A stretch of 64,000 nucleotides of DNA from Natranaeroarchaeum sulfidigenes (GCF_017094485.1 NZ_CP064786.1:992001-1056000), one strand, 5' to 3'; positions 18,180 through 28,884 are shown, counted from the first letter of the stretch. Notes: generated by a model from the sequence alone, not told the origin. A program made the numbers and translations.

Positions 18180-18542
18180 CTACTGAAGGTCCTCGACCTT
18201 GGTTGCGATCTCGTCGACATCGTCGGACGCCTCGCCAGCGTCGACGATCGCCGCGGCGGCGCTCCCGACTTCGAGACCGGCCGCGTGGCCGACGTCGTCC
18301 TGCGTCTCGATGAAGATGACCGGGATGCCCTTCTCGTCTGCGAGCTCGGGAAGGTGCATCACGATCTCTTCGGGCTGGACGTCCTCGGCAACGAAGACGA
18401 GGTCTGCGTTGCCGCGCTCGATCGCTTTGGTGGTCTCGTTCGTTCCTTTCTTTACAGCTCCGGTGTCTCGTGCGACTTCCAGGGCCTCGACGGCGTCGTC
18501 CTGGAGGTCGGCTGGTACGTCGAAATCTACGTATACTGGCAT
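18180..18542 (-). CDS. rpl7ae: large ribosomal subunit protein L7Ae
   Basis: 120 aa. It binds K-turn RNA in 23S rRNA and is also a core protein of archaeal C/D and H/ACA sRNPs and of RNase P. Signature stretches are [18 protein letters not shown] (residues about 31-48) and [17 protein letters not shown]. It is the first gene of the L7Ae-S28e-L24e-Ndk operon. A TATA-like CTTTTATGG on the minus strand near 18705 could drive it. Confidence 0.97.
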   Translation of the reverse strand: MPVYVDFDVPADLQDDAVEALEVARDTGAVKKGTNETTKAIERGNADLVFVAEDVQPEEIVMHLPELADEKGIPVIFIETQDDVGHAAGLEVGSAAAAIVDAGEASDDVDEIATKVEDLQ

Positions 18543-18922
18543 TGTTAGTCACCTCCCGCACGTGGGCTCGCGCTCCCCTGCTGTCCGGGCCGCCCTGTTT
18601 GGGCACCCGGTCCGATCGCCCGATGGCGACCGGCGAAAGTCCTGTATAGCTAGGAGCATCATCAACCCCGCGCAGGCTGTACACATCCGTTGCACACCAC
18701 TCCATAAAAGCGCTTTCAAACGTCTGAGGGTGTGGTGAGCCCTCACAGGGGAGTTCCGATTTGACGCGGTTCCGGAGGGTCCGCCTCGCGTCATCGAGCT
18801 CCCGGACGATCCGTGTCGTGTCGCAGACTCGCTTTTTCGACGGTCCAACGAATCCAAGAGGCGTCCGGTCGCTCGAACTGCTGGGAACGAACTCATTTGT
18901 ACGTCCCGAAGTGAGGGATCCT
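18543..18922. promoter_or_regulatory. divergent intergenic region rpl7ae / tmcA
   Basis: 380 bases without a convincing gene. The left part would hold the rpl7ae operon promoter: a TATA-like element on the minus strand around 18701-18715, implying a leader of roughly 130 bases. The right part would hold the tmcA promoter. Open frames on both strands cross it but lack family content or proper starts. No RNA gene was recognised. Confidence 0.5.
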
Positions 18923-21196
18923 ATGGACGTGGGAGCGGTCGCGAGCGCATTGCGACGCGAGGCCATGGAGACGAACGAGCGCCGACTGCTGGTGCTCTCC
19001 GGTGAGCAGTCACCCTGTCACGACGCGGCAAAAAGCGCGCTCGATGCCGCCCGTATCGATCGGAGGGAGACGACGCTCGTCGGCTCGGCCGACGCGCTGG
19101 GCTGTGAACGCGTTGCACACCGAAACGCCGACGAACTGCTCGGCCGGACCCGTGAAGCGGTGGTCTTCGACGCCCACGACGGATTGCCGCCGAGCGCGCT
19201 CGGCCGAATCGTGGGCGCGGTCGATGGTGGCGGGCTTCTCGTGCTCTGTACCCCCTCCCTCGACGACTGGCCGGACCAATCGGACCCGTTCGACGGGACT
19301 CTTGCTGTCCCGCCCTTTGATGTCGACGATGTCACGGGCAACTTCCGTCAGTGGTTCGTCGAGCGGCTCCGGGCCCACCGTGGGATCGCCATCCTTGACG
19401 TCGACAGTGGGCATGTGGAGTGCGACGGGTTAACCGACCCGGTACCTCGGCTCGTCGACTCGCGGGAGCGCCCCACTCCGCGTGGAGACGTCTTCCCCGA
19501 CGGTGCCTACGATGCCTGCCTGACCGACGACCAGGCGAGAGCGGTCCGGGATCTCGAATCCCTTGCTGAGCCATCACAGGCTGTCGTCGTTGAGGCGGAC
19601 CGCGGTCGCGGGAAGTCCAGTGCCGCAGGACTGGCAGCCGGAAGCCTCGCAGTGGGTGGGGACGACGTACTCGTCACCGCCCCCCGGTTCCGGAGTGCCG
19701 CGGAGCTGTTCGCGCGGGCGAGCGAGCTGGTCGACGTGCTGGGGGCCGAGAGGGAGTCAGGGGATACTGCCGCGGCCCACGGAAACGTTCCTCAGCGAAT
19801 CGATCTCCCCGGAAGTGGATCGGTGCAGTTCGCGGAACCGATCGTTGCGGCCGAGCGCGCGGAAACGGCTGATGTTCTCCTCGTGGACGAAGCAGCCGCC
19901 TTTCCAGTCGCACTGCTCGAACGGTTCCTCGCGGCCGACAGGGTTGCCTTCGCAACGACGGTGCACGGCTACGAAGGTGCTGGCCGGGGCTTTTCGGTTC
20001 GCTTCCGGGACCGGCTCGACGAGAGCGTCCACGAGGTCACCGACGTCTCGTTGTCCGATCCGATCAGGTACGCGCCGGGCGATCCCGTCGAGATCTGGGC
20101 GTTCGACGCCCTGTTACTCGATGCTCGTCCCGCGGTGGCACCGCTCGCCTATGACGCCACGCCCGAGCGTGTGGAGCACCGGGAACTCTCGGCTCAGGAA
20201 CTTCTGGCTGATGACGTGCTGTTCAGGGAGACGTTCGGATTGCTGGTACTGGCGCACTACCGGACTGAGCCGAACGACCTCGCGCGCCTGCTCGACGCGC
20301 CGAACCTCGTCGTCCACGCTCTACTGGTAGACGGTCACGTCGTCTCGGTCGTCCTGCTGGCGCGGGAGGGCGGCCTGTCGGACGACCAGCGAGCGCGAAT
20401 GTACGACGGCGAGCGCGTCCGGGGGAATCTGTTACCCGACCTGGTAACGACCCAGTTGCGCGACGAGCATGCCGCCGTACCGACCGGCTGGCGGGTCCTC
20501 CGGATCGCCACGCACCACGCGGCCAGATCCCGCGGCCTCGGCTCGGCGCTGCTCGATGCTGTACGGGAGCACGCAATCGATGAGGGGCTGGACTGGCTCG
20601 GTGTCGCCTACGGTGCGACACCCGAACTTCTCCACTTCTGGGATACCAACGGGTTCTCGACGCTTCATCTCTCGACGACGAGAAACGACACCAGCGGCGA
20701 GCACTCCGCGGTCATGATCGATCCGCTCTCGGAGGCAGGGCACGCACTTCGTGATCGAACGGCGGAGCGATTCCGCGGGCGCATCGCCGGTGTTCTCTCG
20801 GATGCGCTCGACGACGCCGATCCCGATATCGTGCGGGCGACCCTGCGCACGATTCCGGGATCAGTGTCGACTGACCTCACTGACTGGGACTGGCGCGTCG
20901 TCGTTGGTGCGGCATACGGGCCGGGGCTCTACGATGTCTCCCCGCGACCGTTCCGCCGTCTCGCACTCGCGTACTTCGTCGACGCTTTTGAGGGCGAGGC
21001 CCGACTGGACGACCGACAGGAGCGCTTGCTCGTCTTGCGTGTCCTGCAGGCTCACGACTGGGAGGAAGTCACCGACCGGCTGGGGTATCATTCGACGGGG
21101 GAGTGCAAACGGGCGATCGGCACCGTGTTCCAGCCGCTCGTCGACCGGTACGGTACAAAGACGGCGCTCGAAGAGCGGGCGCGGTACCGGGACTGA
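18923..21196 (+). CDS. tmcA: tRNA(Met) cytidine acetyltransferase
   Basis: 757 aa. It makes N4-acetylcytidine in RNA using acetyl-CoA and ATP. Parts in order: an N-terminal DUF1726-like domain; a helicase domain with Walker A in VVVEADRGRGKSSAAGLA (about residue 226) and the Walker-B-like DVLLVDEAAAFP; and a GNAT domain with LRIATHHAARSRGLGSALL (about residue 530). The C-terminal tRNA-binding region is complete. Length matches the family. The start could be the ATG at 18923 or the GTG four codons upstream (18911). It is divergent from rpl7ae. Confidence 0.93.
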   Translation: MDVGAVASALRREAMETNERRLLVLSGEQSPCHDAAKSALDAARIDRRETTLVGSADALGCERVAHRNADELLGRTREAVVFDAHDGLPPSALGRIVGAVDGGGLLVLCTPSLDDWPDQSDPFDGTLAVPPFDVDDVTGNFRQWFVERLRAHRGIAILDVDSGHVECDGLTDPVPRLVDSRERPTPRGDVFPDGAYDACLTDDQARAVRDLESLAEPSQAVVVEADRGRGKSSAAGLAAGSLAVGGDDVLVTAPRFRSAAELFARASELVDVLGAERESGDTAAAHGNVPQRIDLPGSGSVQFAEPIVAAERAETADVLLVDEAAAFPVALLERFLAADRVAFATTVHGYEGAGRGFSVRFRDRLDESVHEVTDVSLSDPIRYAPGDPVEIWAFDALLLDARPAVAPLAYDATPERVEHRELSAQELLADDVLFRETFGLLVLAHYRTEPNDLARLLDAPNLVVHALLVDGHVVSVVLLAREGGLSDDQRARMYDGERVRGNLLPDLVTTQLRDEHAAVPTGWRVLRIATHHAARSRGLGSALLDAVREHAIDEGLDWLGVAYGATPELLHFWDTNGFSTLHLSTTRNDTSGEHSAVMIDPLSEAGHALRDRTAERFRGRIAGVLSDALDDADPDIVRATLRTIPGSVSTDLTDWDWRVVVGAAYGPGLYDVSPRPFRRLALAYFVDAFEGEARLDDRQERLLVLRVLQAHDWEEVTDRLGYHSTGECKRAIGTVFQPLVDRYGTKTALEERARYRD

Positions 21197-21236
21197 GGTC
21201 GAAACCCCCATTTGCCGACACGGCCAAACCGAGTGT

Positions 21237-21716
21237 ATGGTCGATCTTGCCTTTGCTGTCGCCGTCACCCTGTTGATTGCGGGCATCGTCGGCAGCGTCG
21301 TCCCGATGATTCCTGGCCCCCTTCTTTCGATTCTGGGGATTGTCGGCTACTGGTGGTCGACGGGCTACGCTGAGCCCGGGACCGTCGTTCTCGTGGGATT
21401 GATCCTCGTTGCACTACTGGCGTTCGTCGTCGAGTTCGTCGCGAGTGCGCTTTCGGCCCGGGCGGGCGGCGCGTCGTGGCGGGTAACCGGAATCGCGGGC
21501 GTCGCAGGAATTGCGTTGCTCTTTCTCACGGGACCACTGTTGATGATCGTTGGCGTGAGTCTACTCGTCTTCCTGCTGGAGCTACGTCGCCACGACGACG
21601 TTTCACGGGGGCTGAAGGCTGCCACGTACACCACTATCGGGATCTTCGGGTCAACGGTAGCGCAGGTGCTGTTGACGTTTCTGGTGCTGGTCGGATTCGT
21701 CCTCGCGGTCGTGTGA
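21237..21716 (+). CDS. DUF456-family membrane protein
   Basis: 159 aa, largely hydrophobic, with four or more transmembrane helices. The DUF456 signature is present: IVGSVVPMIPGPLLSILGIVGYWW at the start, then a Gly/Ala-rich middle, and a final helix at the C-terminus. Function unknown. The ATG at 21237 follows tmcA by 40 bases on the same strand. An upstream open frame in the same phase overlaps tmcA and is not coding. Confidence 0.82.
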   Translation: MVDLAFAVAVTLLIAGIVGSVVPMIPGPLLSILGIVGYWWSTGYAEPGTVVLVGLILVALLAFVVEFVASALSARAGGASWRVTGIAGVAGIALLFLTGPLLMIVGVSLLVFLLELRRHDDVSRGLKAATYTTIGIFGSTVAQVLLTFLVLVGFVLAVV

Positions 21717-21862
21717 GTTACCCCCATAGTCACTGATGAGAAACGGAGAGGGGCTTTCCCGAGTGTTGGTAAAATAACTAATTACACTAGATGTTCCTTT
21801 TTATTATATATTATATATCACGTAGGGAAAGTATTATGTAATAGTCAATCATTCTCGATGTC
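21717..21862. promoter_or_regulatory. AT-rich promoter region of the secreted amylase
   Basis: 146 bases of strongly AT-rich DNA in a high-GC context, with a run of TATA-like words around 21800-21820 (TTTTTATTATATATTATATA). It lies 40-60 bases before the amylase start at 21863 and should contain its core promoter. Confidence 0.5.
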
Positions 21863-23587
21863 ATGGTGTCACACACACCGGACATCACCTCGACTACACG
21901 GCGAAACGTGCTGAAATGGCTCGGCCTGACAACCGCGACAGCAGCGACTGGAACGACGTTTGCTGGATCGGCCGCGGCGGTCGACAGCCAGCCAGACGAG
22001 GGGGGTGAACCCGTTCTGTACCAGTACTTCCATACCGAGTGGGGCGAGATCGAATCCGACCTCGATAGGCTCGCCGAGATCGGCGTCGACGGGATCTGGG
22101 TACCCCAACCCGCCGTCGGAAAACTCGACTGGGAAGATCAGACGACCGAGGATCAGGAGGGGTTCTACGGCGAGGAACACCCCTATTTCGGGACGCTCGA
22201 ACCGCACCCACCGCTTGGCTATCAGCCAGTCGATCTGGAGGATTTCGACTCTCCACACGGAAGCGAGTGGGAGCTCGAATCGATGATCGACACGGCCCAC
22301 GATCACGACATAGACGTCATCGTCGATGTGGTACTGAACCACATGTCGACCAACAATGGACCCGACGGGGAGGTCTCACTCCCGCAGTTCGACCGCGACG
22401 AACACTTCCACGACTACGGCACGATCGGCGACGATTGCGAACTCGACGGCGACGAGGAAACCTACGAGTGCGATCTGCTCGGCCTCCCGACACTCGACAT
22501 CGGGAACGATCACGTCCAGTCCGTTCACGTCGACTACCTCGAACGGATCGCCGATCTCGGCGCTGACGGCCTGCGGATCGACGCCGCTGGACACGTCTGG
22601 CCGTGGTACTTCGAGTACGAGATCAATCCGCTGGCCGACGACCTCGACCTCTGGCGCGTCGGCGAGATCTGGGACGGCGACCTCGACACGGTCATGGAGT
22701 TCGCCGACACCGGGATGAACGTCTTCGACTTCCCGCTGTTCTACGCGATGGAGGATGCCTTCGAGAACGGCGATATGACCGCGCTTGACGCGGACGACGC
22801 ACCCGGCGTCGTCCACAACAACCCGTGGGCGGCTGTTACTTTCGCGCAGAACCACGATGTGAGTGGCCCCGGTGTCGGCCCCGACGATCCAGAGGGAATC
22901 GAGATGGATCTGGCCCACGCGTACCTCCTCTCGTACGCGGGCGTCCCGATGCTCTTTTTCACGAAAGAGGGTGGCAGCGATATCGACGACCCAGAACTGC
23001 AGGATCTGATCTGGGTCAAACGAAACCTGGCGACGGGTGAGCCCATCGATCGTTACATCGACGAGGATCTGTACATCTATGAGCGCGAGGAGAACCTGCT
23101 CGCCGGGCTCAACAACAACAGCTGGGAGGATCGAAGCGAGTGGGTCGAGACCTCGTGGGTTAACGAGACGCTGGTCGATTACACCGGCAACGGCGGGAAT
23201 GTCACGACCAACGACGACGGCTGGGTCGAGATCAGCGTACCCTCGGAGAGCTGGGTCATGTACGCTCCCGATGGGCAAGGAGGACCTGACGATGGCGATG
23301 ACGACGACAGCGACGACGGAAACGGCGAAGTCACGTTCAGCGTCGACGTCGATGTCGACTACGGGGAGTCGGTCTACTTCACCGGCGATACCGACGAACT
23401 CACCAACTGGGGCGGCGGTGTCGAGGGAACACACTCGGACGGCAGCTGGGAGCTAACGATCGACGATCCGGGGACCTTCGAGTGGAAGACCCGCCTGGGT
23501 CCGAGCGGAGAAAGCGGCGAAGAGTGGGAACAGGGGGACAATCACGATCAGGACGATCTCAGTCCCACACACCAGGGCTGGGAGTAA
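21863..23587 (+). CDS. Tat-secreted alpha-amylase (GH13) with C-terminal starch-binding-like domain
   Basis: 574 aa extracellular glycoside hydrolase. A Tat signal (TTRRNVLKWLG, residues 11-21) precedes an Ala-rich h-region. The GH13 regions are all visible: I DVVLNH (155-160), II GLRIDAAGH with the nucleophile D240, III GEIWD with acid/base E268, and IV AQNHD (about 328-332). An acidic Asp/Gly linker at about 470-487 leads to a 90-residue beta-rich domain (VTFSVDVDVDYGESVYFTGD, NWGGG, EWKTRLG) like CBM20-type starch binders. It likely hydrolyses alpha-1,4-glucan outside the cell. The gene stands alone. Confidence 0.93.
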   Translation: MVSHTPDITSTTRRNVLKWLGLTTATAATGTTFAGSAAAVDSQPDEGGEPVLYQYFHTEWGEIESDLDRLAEIGVDGIWVPQPAVGKLDWEDQTTEDQEGFYGEEHPYFGTLEPHPPLGYQPVDLEDFDSPHGSEWELESMIDTAHDHDIDVIVDVVLNHMSTNNGPDGEVSLPQFDRDEHFHDYGTIGDDCELDGDEETYECDLLGLPTLDIGNDHVQSVHVDYLERIADLGADGLRIDAAGHVWPWYFEYEINPLADDLDLWRVGEIWDGDLDTVMEFADTGMNVFDFPLFYAMEDAFENGDMTALDADDAPGVVHNNPWAAVTFAQNHDVSGPGVGPDDPEGIEMDLAHAYLLSYAGVPMLFFTKEGGSDIDDPELQDLIWVKRNLATGEPIDRYIDEDLYIYEREENLLAGLNNNSWEDRSEWVETSWVNETLVDYTGNGGNVTTNDDGWVEISVPSESWVMYAPDGQGGPDDGDDDDSDDGNGEVTFSVDVDVDYGESVYFTGDTDELTNWGGGVEGTHSDGSWELTIDDPGTFEWKTRLGPSGESGEEWEQGDNHDQDDLSPTHQGWE

Positions 23588-23653
23588 CTCACGCCGACGA
23601 CAGCGGTTGCGAGGACTCACACCGTTTTTGATGAATCGGCACGTATCCCTCTC

Positions 23654-24700
23654 ATGCTCGATATCGACGGCTCCGATGGCGGGGGACAGATCGTCCGCTC
23701 CTCGCTCGCGCTCTCCATGCTTACTGACACGCCAGTTCGTATCGAGAACGTGCGGGGAAACCGGCCGGATCCTGGCCTGAAACACCAGCACCGCGGTGCA
23801 GTCGAACTCGCCGCCGAAGTCGGGGACGCCGACGTGACTGGCGCGGAGCTCGGCGCGACGACCCTGACCTTCGATCCCGGAGACGTCTCGGGTGGCAACT
23901 ACGAGACGACGATCGGTACGGCCGGGAGCATCACGCTAGTGTTCGACACGGTACTCCCGCTCGCTACCGTGATCGACGAGCCGCTATCGGTCACGGTTGG
24001 CGGCGGAACCGACGTGAAGTGGTCGCCGTCGCTCGATTACTACCGGCGGGTGAAGCTTCCGTTCCTCCGGCAGTGCGGACTTCAGGCAGTGATCGACCCG
24101 GCACGGCGCGGATTCTATCCCACAGGCGGCGGGAGAGCACGGCTCCGTACTGCGCCGTCAACGCTTGCGCCGATCCGGGCGACCGATCGGGGTGAGCGCC
24201 GTCACATTCGGATCTACTCGGTCGCCTCGGAGCACCTCGACGACGCCGACGTAGCACCGCGACAGGCGAGGACAGTGGCCCAGGAGCTTCCGACGGAGGC
24301 GTCGGTCACTGAGCGCGTCTCGACGGTTGCGACCACGGATTCACCTGGATCAGCGATCGTCGTCGCTGCGACGTACGAAAATGGATGCGGGGGGTTCACA
24401 GCCTTCGGCGAGCGCGGAAAACCCGCAGAAGAGGTCGGTTCGGACGCCGCGGCGTCACTCCGGCAGTTCGATCGGAGCGGGGCTGCCATTGACGAACACC
24501 TCGCAGATCAGCTACTGCTCCCGATGGCGATCGGCGGTGGGCGTATATCGATCCCACGGGTGACAGACCATGTCGAATCGAGCGTTGAACTGTTAGAGCA
24601 GTTCGGGATCGAGTGTCGAGTAGACGACGTTGGAGCATCGACGATAGTGAGTATTGATGAACCGATTTCGGGACAAAATAAGACGGGCTCGCGTCGTTGA
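23654..24700 (+). CDS. rtcA: RNA 3'-terminal phosphate cyclase
   Basis: 348 aa. It converts RNA 3'-phosphate to a 2',3'-cyclic phosphate with ATP through a covalent His-AMP. The start MLDIDGSDGGGQIVRSSLALS and NRPDPGLKHQHRGAVE are family hallmarks. The catalytic His lies in IDEHLADQLLLPMA (about residue 279). The short insert domain is present. No RtcB gene is adjacent. It ends one base before the convergent nitrate transporter gene. Confidence 0.95.
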   Translation: MLDIDGSDGGGQIVRSSLALSMLTDTPVRIENVRGNRPDPGLKHQHRGAVELAAEVGDADVTGAELGATTLTFDPGDVSGGNYETTIGTAGSITLVFDTVLPLATVIDEPLSVTVGGGTDVKWSPSLDYYRRVKLPFLRQCGLQAVIDPARRGFYPTGGGRARLRTAPSTLAPIRATDRGERRHIRIYSVASEHLDDADVAPRQARTVAQELPTEASVTERVSTVATTDSPGSAIVVAATYENGCGGFTAFGERGKPAEEVGSDAAASLRQFDRSGAAIDEHLADQLLLPMAIGGGRISIPRVTDHVESSVELLEQFGIECRVDDVGASTIVSIDEPISGQNKTGSRR

Positions 24701-26056
24701 TCAGTCGTCCGAGGGAATCTCTTTCGGAGACCGCGGGTCAGTACTGACGAGGAAGCCAGCCTCGTTGGCGACTTCCGAGATCCTCGGCTGGAACACCCAC
24801 GCAGTCAGTACGATAATCGGTATCATCGACGCTCCAACGATGGCGTAGCCGACGTGGTAGTTCGGCAAGAATGCAGCCGAGAATGCAAGTGGGTAGACGA
24901 CCCCACCCACGGTGCCGACGCCGCCGACGATCCCCGCGACTGAGCCGGAGTTATTGGGGAACATCGCGGGCACCTGTGCGAAGATCGCGCCTTCGGAGAA
25001 GGCACATCCCATTCCGACGAAGAAGCCAGCGACAACCGCGAGGTAGATGTTTCCAGTGAGCCCTGCGATGGTCATCCCGAACATCGTTAGCATGACGAAC
25101 ACGAGCGTCGTGAACGTCCACTGATTTCGATATTCGCCCTCGAACCAGGGGAGTATATCCATCTCTTTACGTGCGACGAGGTCGCTGACGTAGCCGCCGA
25201 TCGGACGCAACAGGCCAGCAGCGATCGAGAACGTCGCTGCGAACGTCGCCGCGATGACGATGTCGCCCTGTCCGAACGCCTCGCGGTAGTAAGTCCCAAG
25301 CCAACCGTTCATCGCCAGTTCGAGACCAAAGGTCATGATGTATGCGACCGAGAGTACGACCGCGCCGTAGCGAGTCGCTATGAACTTCCATTGCACCCAG
25401 CTAATTCCGGCTCTGGTCGCCTCGCGTTTTTTCTCGGACTTTGCGGCATCCCCAAAGACGTAGTAGACGATCCCGAGTACAATGGCCAGCAGGCCGGTGT
25501 AAAAGAAGGCAGCCCGCCAGTTCGAAGACGTCGCGAGGAACGCCGAGCCGAAGATCGGGTCGGTGTACCCCTCGCCAAAGATCCGGGGAAGCGTGAAGTA
25601 CGCGCCCAGACCGGCTCCGGCGTTACCGACACCGGCGAAGATACCCTCTGCAGTCCCGAGATTCTCCTCTTCGAACCACTCGGCGACGTGCTGGATGCCG
25701 ATCACGAAGGTGATGCCAGCCAGCGAGGCGATGATCCGCGATACCGTAAACACCTCGTAGCTCTGTGCGAACGCGCTGATGATCGCGAACGTTCCCACGG
25801 TCACTAGCGTCACGCTTGCAGTCACGTCTGCACCGAACCTGTCGGTTAGCGGTCCGATAATGATCCGACCAACCGGTACGGCGACGATCGCCGCGCTGGC
25901 AACGATCCCCAGATCAGCGACCGAAAGCCCGAATTCCCGGGCAATCTCGCCAGTGAACGGGGCAAAGGAAAACCAGATGACGAACCCGAGGTTGAACATC
26001 GCCGTCGCCAGCAGCAGGTTCCGGTACTTCCCGTACAGTAATGACGTGAGCTTCAT
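24701..26056 (-). CDS. narK: nitrate/nitrite MFS transporter (NNP family)
   Basis: 451 aa with 12 predicted transmembrane helices. Nitrate-porter features: [11 protein letters not shown] in helix 1, [21 protein letters not shown], and the NNP glycine signature with [20 protein letters not shown] in the second half. It would bring nitrate into the cell for the nitrate reductase encoded upstream on the same strand. 209 bases separate the two genes, so it may have its own promoter. In other haloarchaea the equivalent is often called nasB. Confidence 0.93.
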   Translation of the reverse strand: MKLTSLLYGKYRNLLLATAMFNLGFVIWFSFAPFTGEIAREFGLSVADLGIVASAAIVAVPVGRIIIGPLTDRFGADVTASVTLVTVGTFAIISAFAQSYEVFTVSRIIASLAGITFVIGIQHVAEWFEEENLGTAEGIFAGVGNAGAGLGAYFTLPRIFGEGYTDPIFGSAFLATSSNWRAAFFYTGLLAIVLGIVYYVFGDAAKSEKKREATRAGISWVQWKFIATRYGAVVLSVAYIMTFGLELAMNGWLGTYYREAFGQGDIVIAATFAATFSIAAGLLRPIGGYVSDLVARKEMDILPWFEGEYRNQWTFTTLVFVMLTMFGMTIAGLTGNIYLAVVAGFFVGMGCAFSEGAIFAQVPAMFPNNSGSVAGIVGGVGTVGGVVYPLAFSAAFLPNYHVGYAIVGASMIPIIVLTAWVFQPRISEVANEAGFLVSTDPRSPKEIPSDD

Positions 26057-26265
26057 GGGCTATCTCCCTCGCGTCGGCAGCTTGCTTCTTCCTCGGTATC
26101 GTATATTTTTCTGGTCAGAATCCGTTCGGTATGAGAGTTCCGACTCTCGGGTTGACTTCCTGGCTTCCAGAGAGCGACAGGTAAACTCCTGTACCGAGCT
26201 GTCGAACATACCCGTGGGCAGAGAAATAGGCAAACTGCCCTCAAAGACGAATCCGATACGGACTC

Positions 26266-28320
26266 TCAGTTGTCAGCTGGTGCACGCAATCTAACAGCAC
26301 ACTGTTTGAAGTTCGGTTCGTCGGACTCCGGATCGACGGTCGGGAGCGTGAGCGTATTGACCGCCGGATGATGGATCGGCAGCCAGATCACGCCCTCCGG
26401 GATGCCCTCGTCCGGCTGGACCGAGACTGTCACTGACGCCCGGCGCGAGGCGACGACGGTCTCCCCGCGCTCGAAGGCCTCGCTGTGGCTCATCGTCGTC
26501 TCCGGATGGATTCGTGCGACCGGTAGGTCTGTGGTCTCCTCTCCACGGGTTCGGACGCCGGTGTTGTACGCGTCGGATTCTCGTCCGGTGGTCAGCGTCA
26601 GCGGATACTGTTCGTCGACCGGCTCTGCGAGCCCGCGGTGCATACCGATCGAGAACTGTGCTCGTCCCGGGTCGGTCGGGAAACTCCAGCCGTCCCCGGA
26701 GTAGTACCGATAGCCGCCTTGCGACTCAGATCCGGGAGCGGGCCAGCGAACTGCCAGTTCGCGCTCCAGACGCTCGTACGTGATCCCGGAAAGGTCTGCG
26801 GGCGTATCCTCCGTCAGCTTTCGAAACTCCTCGTACGCCGATTCAGGTTCGAGAACCGGTCGCTCGAACAGGTCGTCGTCGAGCCGGTGGCCGATGGTCG
26901 CGATGATGTCGATGTCCTGACGTACTTTCGAGGGTGTTTCGGTCGCTGCTCGAACCCGCGAGACGGTCCGCTCCATGTTGGTGACGGTTCCCTCCGATTC
27001 CCCCCACGTCGCTGCGGGAAGCACCACGTCCGCGAGTTCTGCGGTCTCGGTCATGAACGCGTCCTGGACGACCAGGAACGTTTCGGAGAGCGTCTCTTTG
27101 ACCCGGTCGGCATCGGGCATTCCCGCAACGGGGTTTGTTGCCACCGTCCAGCAAGCCTCGGGAGTACCCTCGGCCAGTGCATCGACGATGCCGACCGGCC
27201 CGGGACCCGGATCATCCGGCAGGCGGCCGACGGGCACGCCCCACGTCTCGGCCACCGTCTCGCGATGGTCCGGCGCGTCGAATGGCCGGTGGCCGGGCCA
27301 CGTCCCCTTCGAGGAACAGAGCCGGGTTCCCATGGAGTTGGCCTGTCCGGTCAGCGAGAACGGCCCGCTTCCCGGGCGGAGATTACCGGTTGCCAGACAG
27401 AGGTCGATGAGCGCCCGTGCCGTGGCGGTTCCCTGCACGCTCTGGTTGACCCCCATCCCCCAGTAGACGAGTGTCGAATCCTCGAACGCTGCTGCGACAC
27501 GCTCGATCGTCTCGACTGACACCCCTGCGGTGGCCGCAGCGCTCTCCACGGTTGGCAGTTCTTCGCGCAATCTGTCGAAGCCGACCGTCGCCGACTCGAT
27601 GAACGAGTCGTCGATTGCGTCGTCCTCGACGAGCTGGGCAAGTACGGCCCGGGCGAAGGCAAGGTCCGTCCCCGGCTCCAGCTGGACGTGCTTGTCCGCA
27701 TCGTCGACGGTTTCGCTCGCGACAGGGTCGACGACGATCATCTGGCTGTCGTCATCCGCAGCGCTGTCGACGATCCAGCGATACATGACCGGATGAGCCG
27801 CTGCCGGGTTCGCTCCCCAGATGAGGTGTGTCTTCGCCTCGGGGATGTCATCGTAGGTCGGCGGGGGCGCATCGCTCCCGAACGCCTGATAGTATGCGGT
27901 TACCGCTGAAGCCATACACAGCGTCGTATTGGCGTCGTAGTACCGGGTTCCGAAGCCGCCACGGGCCAGTTTCCCCAGTGCGTAGGCCGCCTCGTTGGTC
28001 TGTTGGCCGCTCCCGAGAACCGCGACACCGTCCGGATTGCTGTCGAGCGCCGCGCGGAACCGCTCGACGACCACACCGAGTGCTGTATCCCAGCTGGTCG
28101 GCATCAGTCCGCCGTCGCTCCGAATCAGCGGTCGAGTTAACCGCTCTCCATTCGAATTCGCTGTTTCATTGACGCCACGCTGACAGGCCAGTCCATCGGT
28201 AACTGGGTGACTGGTATCCCCACGGACCGTCTCTAGTCCGAACCCGCTATCTGCCCCTCGTTGCAGAAGGCCACAGCCGACCGCACAGCGTAGACAGGTA
28301 GTCGGTATCCAGCGGCTCAT
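26266..28320 (-). CDS. nasA: assimilatory nitrate reductase (Mo-bisMGD)
   Basis: 684 aa cytoplasmic molybdopterin oxidoreductase reducing nitrate to nitrite with ferredoxin. An N-terminal 4Fe-4S motif is present: CLRCAVGC (residues 9-16), with the fourth Cys in LACQRG. The Mo ligand Cys is in NTTLCMASAV (about residue 138). The C-terminal molydopterin dinucleotide-binding domain (LTLTTGRESDAYNTG, LPIHHPAVNTL) is complete, with no added BFD-like [2Fe-2S] domain. No Tat signal, consistent with an assimilatory role. A nitrite-reductase remnant lies divergently upstream. Confidence 0.93.
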   Translation of the reverse strand: MSRWIPTTCLRCAVGCGLLQRGADSGFGLETVRGDTSHPVTDGLACQRGVNETANSNGERLTRPLIRSDGGLMPTSWDTALGVVVERFRAALDSNPDGVAVLGSGQQTNEAAYALGKLARGGFGTRYYDANTTLCMASAVTAYYQAFGSDAPPPTYDDIPEAKTHLIWGANPAAAHPVMYRWIVDSAADDDSQMIVVDPVASETVDDADKHVQLEPGTDLAFARAVLAQLVEDDAIDDSFIESATVGFDRLREELPTVESAAATAGVSVETIERVAAAFEDSTLVYWGMGVNQSVQGTATARALIDLCLATGNLRPGSGPFSLTGQANSMGTRLCSSKGTWPGHRPFDAPDHRETVAETWGVPVGRLPDDPGPGPVGIVDALAEGTPEACWTVATNPVAGMPDADRVKETLSETFLVVQDAFMTETAELADVVLPAATWGESEGTVTNMERTVSRVRAATETPSKVRQDIDIIATIGHRLDDDLFERPVLEPESAYEEFRKLTEDTPADLSGITYERLERELAVRWPAPGSESQGGYRYYSGDGWSFPTDPGRAQFSIGMHRGLAEPVDEQYPLTLTTGRESDAYNTGVRTRGEETTDLPVARIHPETTMSHSEAFERGETVVASRRASVTVSVQPDEGIPEGVIWLPIHHPAVNTLTLPTVDPESDEPNFKQCAVRLRAPADN

Positions 28321-28551
28321 CGTCTTTCTTGCCCATCACGATGGCTGCCCGCGTTGCTACTCGTACGACCGCAGGGGACACCAGCCGTGATTACATCGGC
28401 GTCTCGACGTATGACCCACCTCATTTCTCCTTTGGTCTTGTACGAATATTTGGAATTGCCTGTCATAACTGTTCCGGTAAACTCGTTTTTTAAAATATAT
28501 CAAATATTCTTCGAAATAAGCACGCGTTCGTTCGTACGCCAACCAGTCAGA

Positions 28552-28884
28552 ATCTCCGATCTGATTGAAGCGGTCGACCTCGGCGTCGGCGGGGGTATCG
28601 GCGAGGATCCATCGTTTGTCGAGTACATCAGACAGCGAATCCCTGCCGACGAGGCCCCCGGCGCGATCAAGAAGCTGGTCGAGGCGTTCGCAGCCCATCG
28701 CGAGCCCGGACAGGCCTTCCGCCAGTGGGTCGACGCCACGGGAGCGGAAGTACTCATCGAACTCAGCGAGCCCGAAGAGACGACCTACAAGGATCCGTGT
28801 CTGACCGACGCCAAGCAGTCCTGGTATCCGTTCGCTGACGAGGACGCAGAGGGTGCACGAGGTGCTGCATCCGCCGATGACTGA
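28552..28884 (+). pseudogene. nirA: 5'-truncated ferredoxin-nitrite reductase (nirA/nasD) remnant
   Basis: About 110 residues match the C-terminal end of haloarchaeal ferredoxin-nitrite/sulfite reductases: VDLGVGGGIGEDPSFVEYI, IPADEAPGAIKKLVEAF, then EPEETTYKDPCL and the ending KQSWYPFADED. The siroheme and 4Fe-4S binding parts, about 450 residues, are missing. The open frame continues upstream to an ATG at 28354, but that stretch is AT-rich and encodes unrelated residues. It lies divergent from nasA, as an intact nitrite reductase gene might. I infer a deletion; an intact copy may exist elsewhere. Confidence 0.75.

Noticed and set aside
18761-18922. N-terminal extension of TmcA to an upstream ATG
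   Set aside because: The added residues are basic and lack family similarity; the domain begins at 18923 or the GTG at 18911.
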